DNA of 64,000 nt from Luteimonas sp. FCS-9 (lineage in GTDB: Bacteria > Pseudomonadota > Gammaproteobacteria > Xanthomonadales > Xanthomonadaceae). The stretch spans positions 124,001 to 188,000 of the forward strand of contig NZ_LASZ01000001.1 in assembly GCF_001014645.1 (NCBI RefSeq), written 5' to 3'. Below the pieces are notes generated by a model. It was not told the origin of the DNA. It saw only the letters and a program-made list of their open reading frames with translations, and ran no database searches. A program made the position numbers and the translations under genes. This document shows positions 26,694-33,275 of the stretch, piece after piece. Position 1 is the stretch's first letter. Every line of letters begins with the position of its first letter.

Positions 26694-26977
26694 CGGATCT
26701 GCCCCTCGTCCTGGAATCGCCGGATGCACCTGCGCTCGCCGCGCCAGGCGATGCGGTCCTGCGTCACCACGCCGAGCAGGCTGTTGGCCCAGCCCTTCAG
26801 GGCCACGACGTAGCTGTCGGGGATTGCCGCCCCTTCCGCCGGCGCCTGGGGCTCGTCCGGCACGTAGGCAGTCGGCTCGTCCAGGCACGGGGTGATCAGC
26901 GGCGCGTCAGCGCGGACGGCCTTCCCGGCGCATCCAGCCAGCGCGGCAACCAGCAGCAGGGCGCAGGCGGTGCGCAT
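26690..26977 (-). CDS. Phage lipoprotein, candidate outer-membrane spanin (Rz1-like)
   Basis: 95 residues. A signal peptide ending in lipobox LAGC (Cys about 16) predicts a lipid-anchored protein. The mature part has Pro-rich segments (DEPTAYVPDEPQAPAEG), as in Rz1-type o-spanins, and then a helical part. It is encoded after an Rz-like gene in the lysis cassette, so the o-spanin role is an inference from position and lipobox. The start overlaps the preceding stop (ATGA). Confidence 0.65.
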   Translation of the reverse strand: MRTACALLLVAALAGCAGKAVRADAPLITPCLDEPTAYVPDEPQAPAEGAAIPDSYVVALKGWANSLLGVVTQDRIAWRGERRCIRRFQDEGQIR

Positions 26978-27150
26978 CAGTCCTCCGCGCCCGAGCGCAA
27001 CAGACGGTCGTAGCGATTCCCGACCGCTCGATTCCAGCCCGGCGTGCCCTGCATCAGGCCGGGGAACTTGGCCCGCACCTGCTGCTCGGCCCGACGCCGC
27101 GCAGTGGCGCGACGCTCGCACTGATCCATGCTGTATCCGATCGTCGGCAT
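26977..27150 (-). CDS. Small basic phage protein
   Basis: 57 residues starting MPTIGYSMDQCERRATARRR, helical and Arg-rich. It overlaps the lipoprotein start by the ATGA arrangement and lies in the lysis cassette. No membrane segment or known domain is seen. A start seven codons upstream exists but lacks sequence quality. Confidence 0.5.
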   Translation of the reverse strand: MPTIGYSMDQCERRATARRRAEQQVRAKFPGLMQGTPGWNRAVGNRYDRLLRSGAED

Positions 27151-27167
27151 ACGGTGCTCCCTCCTGC

Positions 27168-27524
27168 TCAATCACGCGCGGCGGCGCGGGCTTCTTCTAC
27201 GGCCGGCGCAAGGCTCGGCAGACCGACGGGCATGACGCACTCGCCGGTCACGCGCACCTCGCGGATCAGCGTCTCCCGTGTGTGGGTGTTGCCCGCGGCC
27301 GCGGTACCCTCGGTCCGCGCCTTGGCGAGCTCGCTACCGAAAATCTCGGTCGCCTTGCCCAGGGCCGCGCCCTGCGCCTCGATCGCCGCCCGGGCATCCT
27401 CGGCGCGCTGCTCGGCCATGCGAGCGTCGCAGCGAACACTTCCGGTCGCCCAGAAGTACGTCGCGATGCCCGCCCACACCGCCACCACCGCCAGCGCGGT
27501 GATCAGCCATCCGACGAGCTTCAC
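27168..27524 (-). CDS. Inner-membrane spanin-like protein (Rz-like)
   Basis: 118 residues with a GTG start. There is one N-terminal membrane helix (LVGWLITALAVVAVWAGIAT), then a periplasmic coiled coil (RMAEQRAEDARAAIEAQGAA) and a short C-terminal part. This is the architecture of i-spanin Rz, which with a lipoprotein partner disrupts the outer membrane after endolysin action. It follows the endolysin- and holin-like genes. Confidence 0.7.
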   Translation of the reverse strand: MKLVGWLITALAVVAVWAGIATYFWATGSVRCDARMAEQRAEDARAAIEAQGAALGKATEIFGSELAKARTEGTAAAGNTHTRETLIREVRVTGECVMPVGLPSLAPAVEEARAAARD

Positions 27525-28033
27525 GCCGCCACCCCCACCGGACTGCTGATCGCCAGCACCAGGCCCATGACCGCGCGGCGCTTGTCCAGGCTCGATGCGT
27601 AGTACGCGTCCCACTTCGCGGTCATCAGTTCCACGGCCACCGCCTGCCAGTCCTCGCGCCGCAGCTGCTCCCACAGGGCCGACCAGTCCCGCAGCTTCTC
27701 GGCGCCCAGCAGGTCGCCGATCGCGTACAGGTACGGCAACCGCGGCTCGGCCTCTGGGTGGACTGCGATCAGTTCGAACACCCGACCGCGCAGGATCGCC
27801 TGCGTCGCCCGCAGGTCGTCGGCCAGCGCGAAGCTGGCGGTCGCATCGCTCATGGCGCGCTTCTCGATGGGGCGGCCGAACCCATGCCGCAACACGCCCT
27901 GCGCGTCCGTCTTCGGGTACGGCTGCATGGGGAACAGGCCCCGGATCAGATCCATGGCCAGCGGATGCGCACGCGACTCGACATCCTGTAGCGCCTGGTC
28001 GTCGAGGTCAGTCACCACCGGCAGCCCCATCAT
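27521..28033 (-). CDS. Hypothetical protein in lysis cassette
   Basis: 170 residues, soluble and mainly helical (MSDATASFALADDLRATQAI, EKLRDWSALWEQLRREDWQA). It is encoded between the holin-like and Rz-like genes with overlaps on both sides (26 bases and 4 bases), so it is part of the lysis operon. No catalytic motif is visible. It may assist lysis, but this rests on position only. Confidence 0.6.
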   Translation of the reverse strand: MMGLPVVTDLDDQALQDVESRAHPLAMDLIRGLFPMQPYPKTDAQGVLRHGFGRPIEKRAMSDATASFALADDLRATQAILRGRVFELIAVHPEAEPRLPYLYAIGDLLGAEKLRDWSALWEQLRREDWQAVAVELMTAKWDAYYASSLDKRRAVMGLVLAISSPVGVAA

Positions 28034-28445
28034 CCTTCAGGGAGGGAGGCTGCATCTGCGGCCGCATCCGGTAGACGAAGCTCGAGCCCATTGTCCACAG
28101 CGCATACGCGCCGGTGCCCGCGAATAGCCCGTACTGAGCGCCGATCGCGCTGGGATACCGAGAGAAGACCATCACGAAGGCGATGCCGAACCCCAGCAGG
28201 CGGGTCACCCGCATGGTGCGGTGCGCCGGCCAGTGCGCCGGCAGCACGTGCGGCAACCACGCGGGCGCGCCGGCGCCGACCAGCATCGCGATGGCCGTGG
28301 GCGCGAACAGCGGGAGGCCGAACAGCCCTTTGGCCTCGCCGAACACCCACTGGATCACCGGCAACGACTGCGACGACAGCAGCAGCGTCAGCACAGCCAA
28401 CACCGTCACGCCGATCCCGGCGCCGGTTTTCTGGCCCGAGGTCAC
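28008..28445 (-). CDS. Holin-like membrane protein
   Basis: 145 residues with three to four hydrophobic segments (GIGVTVLAVLTLLLSS, APTAIAMLVGAGAPAWLPHV, LLGFGIAFVMVF, GLFAGTGAYALWTMGSS) and a charged C-terminus. It overlaps the endolysin-like gene stop. Multi-span topology next to lytic genes suggests a holin. Its length is above that of typical class I-II holins (60-130), so another membrane function is possible. Confidence 0.65.
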   Translation of the reverse strand: MTSGQKTGAGIGVTVLAVLTLLLSSQSLPVIQWVFGEAKGLFGLPLFAPTAIAMLVGAGAPAWLPHVLPAHWPAHRTMRVTRLLGFGIAFVMVFSRYPSAIGAQYGLFAGTGAYALWTMGSSFVYRMRPQMQPPSLKDDGAAGGD

Positions 28446-28972
28446 GACAGCGCCTCACGCGCGGTGGCGTGGTAGCCGGCCCACTTCGCCCGCAGGCGCT
28501 GACGCGAGGCGGGCGTGCCGCGCGTGTAAGCGCCCGGGCGCCACGTGCGCAGGTACAGGTCCCACGCCCCCTGCACGTCGCTCACAGCGGGCAGCGCGCG
28601 CGGGTCGCTCCACAGCAGCAGACGCGCCAGGCCGGCCGCCAGCACGTCATCGTGCTCGATAGCGTTCCAGATCGCATCCAGCGTCGGCTCCACGCCGCGC
28701 GCGCGGTACAGGACTGCCGCATGCGCCTGCGTCGCCACGTGCCCACGCACGCCGTGGACCATCCCGCCGCCGCGCTCGCCCTGCCACAGGCTCTTGGCCG
28801 GGCCCAGCGTCACAGCGTTGACGATCTGACGGCGATGCCGGAAATCCGCCTCCTGGCCGGCGATCGCCAGCAGCATCACGCGTGCCGCGGGCGAATCCAT
28901 GCGCGTGGGCAGCAGCGCCAGCGCCGGCGTGATCGCGGTCTCGTTGATCTTGCGTGCGCGCTCGATGCTCAT
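28442..28972 (-). CDS. Putative endolysin, lysozyme/transglycosylase-like
   Basis: 176 residues. The segment AIAGQEADFRHRRQIVNAVT followed by GPAKSLWQGERGGG resembles the catalytic-glutamate region (GQEADFRHR) of lysozyme-like phage endolysins that degrade peptidoglycan. There is no signal peptide, so it would depend on the holin. It is the first gene of the lysis cassette, after a terminator and the tRNA gene. Family assignment is by motif appearance and is not certain. Confidence 0.65.
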   Translation of the reverse strand: MSIERARKINETAITPALALLPTRMDSPAARVMLLAIAGQEADFRHRRQIVNAVTLGPAKSLWQGERGGGMVHGVRGHVATQAHAAVLYRARGVEPTLDAIWNAIEHDDVLAAGLARLLLWSDPRALPAVSDVQGAWDLYLRTWRPGAYTRGTPASRQRLRAKWAGYHATAREALS

Positions 28973-29162
28973 CCTGGGGCCTCAAATGCAAACGCCCCGG
29001 CGGCTGGCCAGGGCGTACCGATGTGGTGGATCGCCACCCTCGCCCGCTGCCGCGCGCTGGACCTGCTCAGCCAGCGCGCACGCCGGCGTGCGCTGCGGCA
29101 GCGTCTCGTCGACGGGGCCGATGCAGCGCGCGGTGGGGGTGCCGCGATCCGTGGAAACAAAA
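28973..29162. other. Gene-poor stretch with hairpin potential
   Basis: The stretch contains an ACGCCC/GGGCGT dyad at about 28993-29018 just upstream of the endolysin-like gene. One minus-strand frame stays open for about 60 codons but has no start codon, so I do not call a gene. Confidence 0.4.
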
Positions 29163-29190
29163 AGGCCCGGCAGCGTGAACTGCCGGGCCT
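29163..29190 (-). terminator. Hairpin terminator downstream of the tRNA
   Basis: Stem AGGCCCGGCA/TGCCGGGCCT with 8-base loop and TTTTTGTTTC following on the minus strand. It separates the tRNA and moron from the lysis operon. Confidence 0.85.
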
Positions 29191-29270
29191 AGCCCTCTAT
29201 GCCCTACCGAACGGCCGAGTGCCGCCGCTGGATTCCCGGTTGCCCGGGGCAGGCTTCATCGTGGGGTGTG

Positions 29271-29348
29271 TGGTAGCAGCGGCCCGATTCGAACGGGCGA
29301 CCTCGTGGTTATGAGCCACGCGAGATTGGCCGGCTTCTCTACGCTGCT
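29271..29348 (-). tRNA. Phage tRNA with CAT anticodon (Met, or Ile2 if modified)
   Basis: A complete cloverleaf on the minus strand: acceptor AGCAGCG/CGCTGCT, D stem GAGA/TCTC, anticodon stem CGTGG/CCACG with loop CTCATAA, T arm GCCCG-TTCGAAT-CGGGC, discriminator A and encoded CCA. The first base pair A-T and the stem sequence exclude the initiator tRNA. CAT can decode AUG (Met) or, after lysidine modification, AUA (Ile). It sits between the moron and the lysis genes. Confidence 0.9.
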
Positions 29349-29479
29349 GGAGCTGCTGGCAGCGCGTTATCGAAACTCGCCGCCACGGTAGCAATTAGGC
29401 GGGCAAGATCGGTCCCATGCAACTGGGGGCCAGCTGGGGCGGCGCAGATATCCCCAGTTGACCCCCAGTCGTGCAGCGG
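29349..29479. other. Intergenic dyad region
   Basis: About 130 bases without a gene. At 29419-29470 there is a pair of inverted segments (CTGGGGGCC-AGCTGGGG against CCCCAGTTGACCCCCAG) which could be an operator or a weak terminator between the moron and the tRNA. Confidence 0.4.
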
Positions 29480-30349
29480 TCATGACTCAGAGCGCGGCTC
29501 CGTGCTCGCTAGCGCAGCTGCAGCGGCCCCTATCGGGACTCCACGCGTGCCATCTGCTTGAATAATTCCGCGTACTGTACTCCTAGTGCGCATACCCACC
29601 CTAGACTGCTCCTCGAGCCGCGAACGCAACATCTCGATCCTCACTTGCTGGCCGTCGCTCACTGCTTCCAACTCCGCAACCTTCTGCTGCAGCCTACCCG
29701 CCTTCTCGACGTCCATCCGATTTGCTTCTAAGTCGTTTCGCGCTTTATCGAGCAACGCCTTTGTAGCGTCGTGCGCCACTTTCACAGCTGTAATCTCACC
29801 GATCGTAGTGGAGAGATCTTGACCTGGCACCACGTCAGCCCAGGTTTCTATTGCGCTACTGGCCTCCTCCAAAATTCTCCGACAAAACTCAACCGTTTCC
29901 TCGTAGTTCCGAATCGTGACCTCAGGGTTTCTCTCGATGTGGTCGCGGCGACTGAGGAACACTTCCAAGCGTCGCTCGAACGCACCCGTCTGAACGACCA
30001 TTAGTTTAAGACCCCTGACCGCAACTCGCCCCCTTGCGACGAGAACCCCGATACTACTGATCTCAGACATTCTGTTGGCAATCCTGCCACCGACCACGCC
30101 TGATATCACGGCCATGAGGCCCTGCACCACAGCCCCCATGCCAGACAAATCAGGACGCTGTGCAACGAAAAAAAGCACCAGGACAATCGCAAGCAACAGT
30201 AAAGTCCACGGTTCCGCAATGACACGGAAGAATCCAAGCCACTGCCCAACGACGCTATCCGCGCCTCCATTTATTGCTTTCTCAGTCTTCTCGACCTCAT
30301 CCTGAACTTGGCTCGTCGATCGAATTATCTGCCATCCAAACAGCCTCAT
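29480..30349 (-). CDS. Membrane-anchored coiled-coil protein, phage moron
   Basis: 289 residues. Two membrane helices at about 45-62 (TLLLLAIVLVLFFVAQ) and 73-92 (GAVVQGLMAVISGVVGG) precede a long cytoplasmic helical region with coiled coil (RRLEVFLSRRDHIE; GRLQQKVAELEAVS). Base composition is clearly less GC-rich than its neighbours, codon use differs, and the gene has its own upstream inverted repeat. These are the marks of a moron. A role in superinfection exclusion or defence is possible but nothing specific identifies it. Confidence 0.7.
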   Translation of the reverse strand: MRLFGWQIIRSTSQVQDEVEKTEKAINGGADSVVGQWLGFFRVIAEPWTLLLLAIVLVLFFVAQRPDLSGMGAVVQGLMAVISGVVGGRIANRMSEISSIGVLVARGRVAVRGLKLMVVQTGAFERRLEVFLSRRDHIERNPEVTIRNYEETVEFCRRILEEASSAIETWADVVPGQDLSTTIGEITAVKVAHDATKALLDKARNDLEANRMDVEKAGRLQQKVAELEAVSDGQQVRIEMLRSRLEEQSRVGMRTRSTVRGIIQADGTRGVPIGAAAAALASTEPRSES

Positions 30350-30362
30350 ACCCCCCCCGTTG

Positions 30363-30395
30363 CGTTAGTTGCCGAGCAATACAATACAACTAACG
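30363..30395. repeat. 9-bp inverted repeat upstream of the moron
   Basis: CGTTAGTTG (30363-30371) and CAACTAACG (30387-30395) are perfect inverted copies 15 bases apart, between the end of the Q-like gene and the moron start. It could be a terminator for the former or an operator for the latter. Confidence 0.6.
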
Positions 30396-30920
30396 ATCCT
30401 CGAACACGCGACGCCGAAAGTCCCTGCGCGCACCGTCCAGCGCCTGCTGCAATACATGCGTGGCGCAGCGGTAAACCTCGACGTAGCTCGACCTGCGCAT
30501 CTTGGCCTGGCGCGCCTGGGCGCTGTACGAGCCGCGGCGCTCCGGCCAGACCAGGTCCTGCACGGCGTCATAGGTCACCAGGCGCAGGCGCCAGCGGTCG
30601 GCCGGAGCCTGCAGGTCCAGCGGAGCCGAGCGCTGCAGCAGCACCTCGCGCACGACCGCGCGGTAGGCTCGCGCCATCACGCGCACCAAGTCGCCACGCT
30701 CGGCGCGCATGGCGACGGCGAGCGCCGCCTCTCGCTGCAGCGGGTCTCGCATCAGCGCCACCGCGGCGGCGACGTCGCCGGACTGGAGGGTCGGCCGGGA
30801 GCTGCGCCCCTCCACCGGCACGCGGTAGCCGCCCGGCACCAGCATGCGGGCCACCAGCTCGAGCGGATCCCGCTCGTCCGTGTGTGGCGCCAGCGCGCGC
30901 TGCATCGCCGGCGCCGTCAC
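30390..30920 (-). CDS. Possible late-gene antiterminator (Q-like)
   Basis: 176 residues with a GTG start overlapping the preceding stop (GTGA). The protein is basic and helical, with a conserved-looking end (VWPERRGSYSAQARQAKMRR, SSYVEVYRCATHVLQQALDG). It is the last gene before the lysis and structural block, where lambda Q lies, so a late antiterminator role is plausible. Sequence similarity to Q is not obvious to me; identification is mainly positional. Confidence 0.5.
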   Translation of the reverse strand: MTAPAMQRALAPHTDERDPLELVARMLVPGGYRVPVEGRSSRPTLQSGDVAAAVALMRDPLQREAALAVAMRAERGDLVRVMARAYRAVVREVLLQRSAPLDLQAPADRWRLRLVTYDAVQDLVWPERRGSYSAQARQAKMRRSSYVEVYRCATHVLQQALDGARRDFRRRVFEDR

Positions 30921-31186
30921 CGAGACAGCCCCTCGGGCGCCTCGGCCGTGAACCAGCCGCCCCACGCCCACATCCCGAAATCGATCCACCCCTTCGCGCT
31001 CCACTTCATCAGCAGGTAATAGCCCCGCTTCTCGTTGATGCCCAGCCCACACAGCAGGCCCGTGACGACGGCGGCGCCGCCCCAGTAGCCATTCCCCCGG
31101 TTGCCGTCGGCGTCCCGGTAGTCCGCCGCGGCCAGCCGCAGAGCGGCGTAGAGGTCGACCTCGTCCTGCCTCCGCATCTGGCTCAT
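30917..31186 (-). CDS. Small hypothetical phage protein
   Basis: 89 residues (MSQMRRQDEVDLYAALRLAA at the N-terminus), with Gly/Trp-rich middle (GNGYWGGAAVVTGLLCGLGI, WIDFGMWAWGGWF). Overlaps on both sides (ATGA and GTGA) place it in the early-late operon between the SNF2 protein and the Q-like gene. No function is assigned. Confidence 0.6.
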   Translation of the reverse strand: MSQMRRQDEVDLYAALRLAAADYRDADGNRGNGYWGGAAVVTGLLCGLGINEKRGYYLLMKWSAKGWIDFGMWAWGGWFTAEAPEGLSR

Positions 31187-32910
31187 GCGGCGCGCTCCAC
31201 GGCTGCTGGTACTGCTACGCCCTTGGAGCGCAGGAACTCCGCGGCGACGCGCTTGAGCGCGGCCTCGCCCAGGTCGGCTCGCTCGACCAGCGGCCCTCCC
31301 GGATTGCGCACGCCTTCCGACTGCTGCCGCTTCACGCCCAGCACGTCGATGACGATCGGGTCGCTGCCCTCATCGCTCTCCAGGTAGTAGGCCATCACTG
31401 GGTCCGCCTGACCGTCTCGATCCACACGGCCCAGGCACTGCTCGTGCACACCCGGCGACCAGTCGAACTCGCCGAACACGACCGTCCGGCACACGTGCTG
31501 CAGCCCGTCCACGCCGGCGCCGCTCCGCAGCGACATGATCATCACCTGCGCGTCGCCTTCGACGAATGCGCGCTTCGCCTCCGCCTTCTGGGCCAGCGAC
31601 TCGCTACCGCTGTAGAGCACCGGCCGCAGGTCCGCCATCCGCTGCATCCAGATCCGGTACACCTCGCGGTGCCAGCCGAACAGGACGACCTTCTCGCCGG
31701 ACTCGACCAGCATCCGCACGAACTCGGCCACATAGGGCGCCTTCGCGACGCCGGTGGCTTGCCGGACCATGGCATCGAACTCGCCGGCGGCCTGCATCTT
31801 CTGGCCGCGGTAGGCCTCACCCTGCTGCAGGACGATCTGGGCCAGCGCGACCGCATCGCTGCCCAACTCCTCGAGCGCCACGCTGTCCGATTCCACCAGG
31901 TGCGGCACAATGGTCACCGGCGGCAGCTCGCGCCCGACATCCCGGCGCGTGCGCCGGAGCATGATGCCCTCGCGGCGCAGGTAGGCACCGAACTGCTCCG
32001 GGTCGCGGAGGCGAGCGGCCTGGCCGGGAGCTGCCGAGCACCACTCGCGCACGAACTCGTCGCGCTCGCCCAGCGCACCAGGCAGCAGGACCTGCACCAC
32101 GTTGAAAAACTCGTCGCCGTAGTTGTAGATCGGCGTCGCCGACAGTCCGAGCCTCAACTGGACTGCGCCGGCGAGGTCGCGGCACGCCCGGTAGATCTCC
32201 GTCCCATCGCGCCTCAGCTGCTGGCATTCCTCGAAGATCACCAGCCGCCCGATCTCGGCCAGCGTGTCCGACCAGCCGCGCAGCTTGTGGTAGCTGACCA
32301 CGATGACGTCCGGGATCGTGTCCCAGAGATCGGTGCGCCGCTGGCCCTTCTGTCGCACAAGCGGATACACCCGGCTCTTGCGGATCGTGTGCACGCGCAG
32401 GGCCGGCGCGAACTCGCGGAGCTTCTCGGTCCAGTGCCCCGGCAGGTGCGCCGGCACCACCACGATCGCCGGCACGTTCTGCGGCTGGGTCATGGGGCAG
32501 ATGGCCGAAACGGTCTTCCCGACACCCACGTCGTCCGCCAGCAGCAGGCCGCCCCGTACCGGGAGGAGCGTGCCCGGCTCGCGCTGGTAGTCGCGCGGCG
32601 GCTTGGCCAGCTTGAACGGCAGCAGCTCGGCACGCCCGGCGACCATCTCCGCGAGGCGTAGTTCCTGGTCGACGTGACGCGCCGTCTGGGCCTCAAGGTG
32701 ACCTGCGTCGGCTGGCGCCAGCTCCATCGGGTAGCGGGTCAGGAACCAGGCGAGCTCGCGGCTGTTCTCTGGGGTGTCGGACAGCTGGATCACGCCCCCC
32801 GACTGCGGAATGCGCGGGAACACCCGGCGGATTCGGGCGCGCACGTGTGCCTCGCAGGTGATCTGCCAGCGCCCGTCGGCGCGGGCGATGCTACCGAAAG
32901 TCGTCATCAT
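31183..32910 (-). CDS. SNF2-family DNA helicase/translocase
   Basis: 575 residues. The ATPase motifs are in order: motif I LLADDVGVGKT (about 123-133), motif II as FEECQQL in place of DEAH, motif III LSATPIYN, and motif VI QCLGRVDRDGQ. A short N-terminal part of about 100 residues precedes the helicase core. It probably translocates on duplex DNA. It is coupled by overlap to a PD-(D/E)XK nuclease and a cytosine methyltransferase. SNF2/nuclease pairs of this kind are common in temperate phages, where their role in replication or recombination is not settled. Confidence 0.9.
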   Translation of the reverse strand: MMTTFGSIARADGRWQITCEAHVRARIRRVFPRIPQSGGVIQLSDTPENSRELAWFLTRYPMELAPADAGHLEAQTARHVDQELRLAEMVAGRAELLPFKLAKPPRDYQREPGTLLPVRGGLLLADDVGVGKTVSAICPMTQPQNVPAIVVVPAHLPGHWTEKLREFAPALRVHTIRKSRVYPLVRQKGQRRTDLWDTIPDVIVVSYHKLRGWSDTLAEIGRLVIFEECQQLRRDGTEIYRACRDLAGAVQLRLGLSATPIYNYGDEFFNVVQVLLPGALGERDEFVREWCSAAPGQAARLRDPEQFGAYLRREGIMLRRTRRDVGRELPPVTIVPHLVESDSVALEELGSDAVALAQIVLQQGEAYRGQKMQAAGEFDAMVRQATGVAKAPYVAEFVRMLVESGEKVVLFGWHREVYRIWMQRMADLRPVLYSGSESLAQKAEAKRAFVEGDAQVMIMSLRSGAGVDGLQHVCRTVVFGEFDWSPGVHEQCLGRVDRDGQADPVMAYYLESDEGSDPIVIDVLGVKRQQSEGVRNPGGPLVERADLGEAALKRVAAEFLRSKGVAVPAAVERAA

Positions 32911-33275
32911 AGAGGCCTCATCAGGAATGCGATCGCGAACGGCTTGCCGCCGAGTTGCTGCGTCGGGTACACGCCCCGGGCCCACGCCTTGGACGCGGCG
33001 AGCACAGCGCCGTCGATCTCGGGGTGCGCGAGGTAACGCTCCACCTGACGTCGCGCGGTGTCGACGGAGCCGGCGACCTTGATCTCGAGCGCAACCCGCG
33101 TGTCCGGCAGGTAGAAGTCCAGGCGGTCGGAGCGCGACACCGGCCATTCGCGCTCGAACGCGATGCGGGCCGAGGTCAGCACCTCCGCCACCGCCTCCTG
33201 AAGGTCGACCTCGGTGGCGAAGCGGTACCGGTACTGGCCCAGCAGCAGCTGGAGACGGGGAACGGTCGGCGTCAT
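32907..33275 (-). CDS. PD-(D/E)XK-type nuclease
   Basis: 122 residues. An N-terminal helix (DLQEAVAEVLTSARIAFERE) is followed by RLDFYLPDTRVALEIKV, which supplies the Asp...Glu-x-Lys set of a restriction-like nuclease (D at about 52, EIK at about 64-66). The small size fits VRR-NUC or archaeal-Holliday-junction-resolvase-like proteins. It overlaps the SNF2 gene start and the methyltransferase stop by four bases. Confidence 0.8.
   Translation of the reverse strand: MTPTVPRLQLLLGQYRYRFATEVDLQEAVAEVLTSARIAFEREWPVSRSDRLDFYLPDTRVALEIKVAGSVDTARRQVERYLAHPEIDGAVLAASKAWARGVYPTQQLGGKPFAIAFLMRPL

Noticed and set aside
28969-29160. Possible small gene between the endolysin and the terminator
   Set aside because: One minus frame looks protein-like at its end (HRYALASRRGVCI) but has no start codon after the terminator; insufficient support.
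29197-29394. Minus frame of 65 codons over 29271-29348
   Set aside because: It reads through the tRNA-CAT gene; no independent coding evidence.
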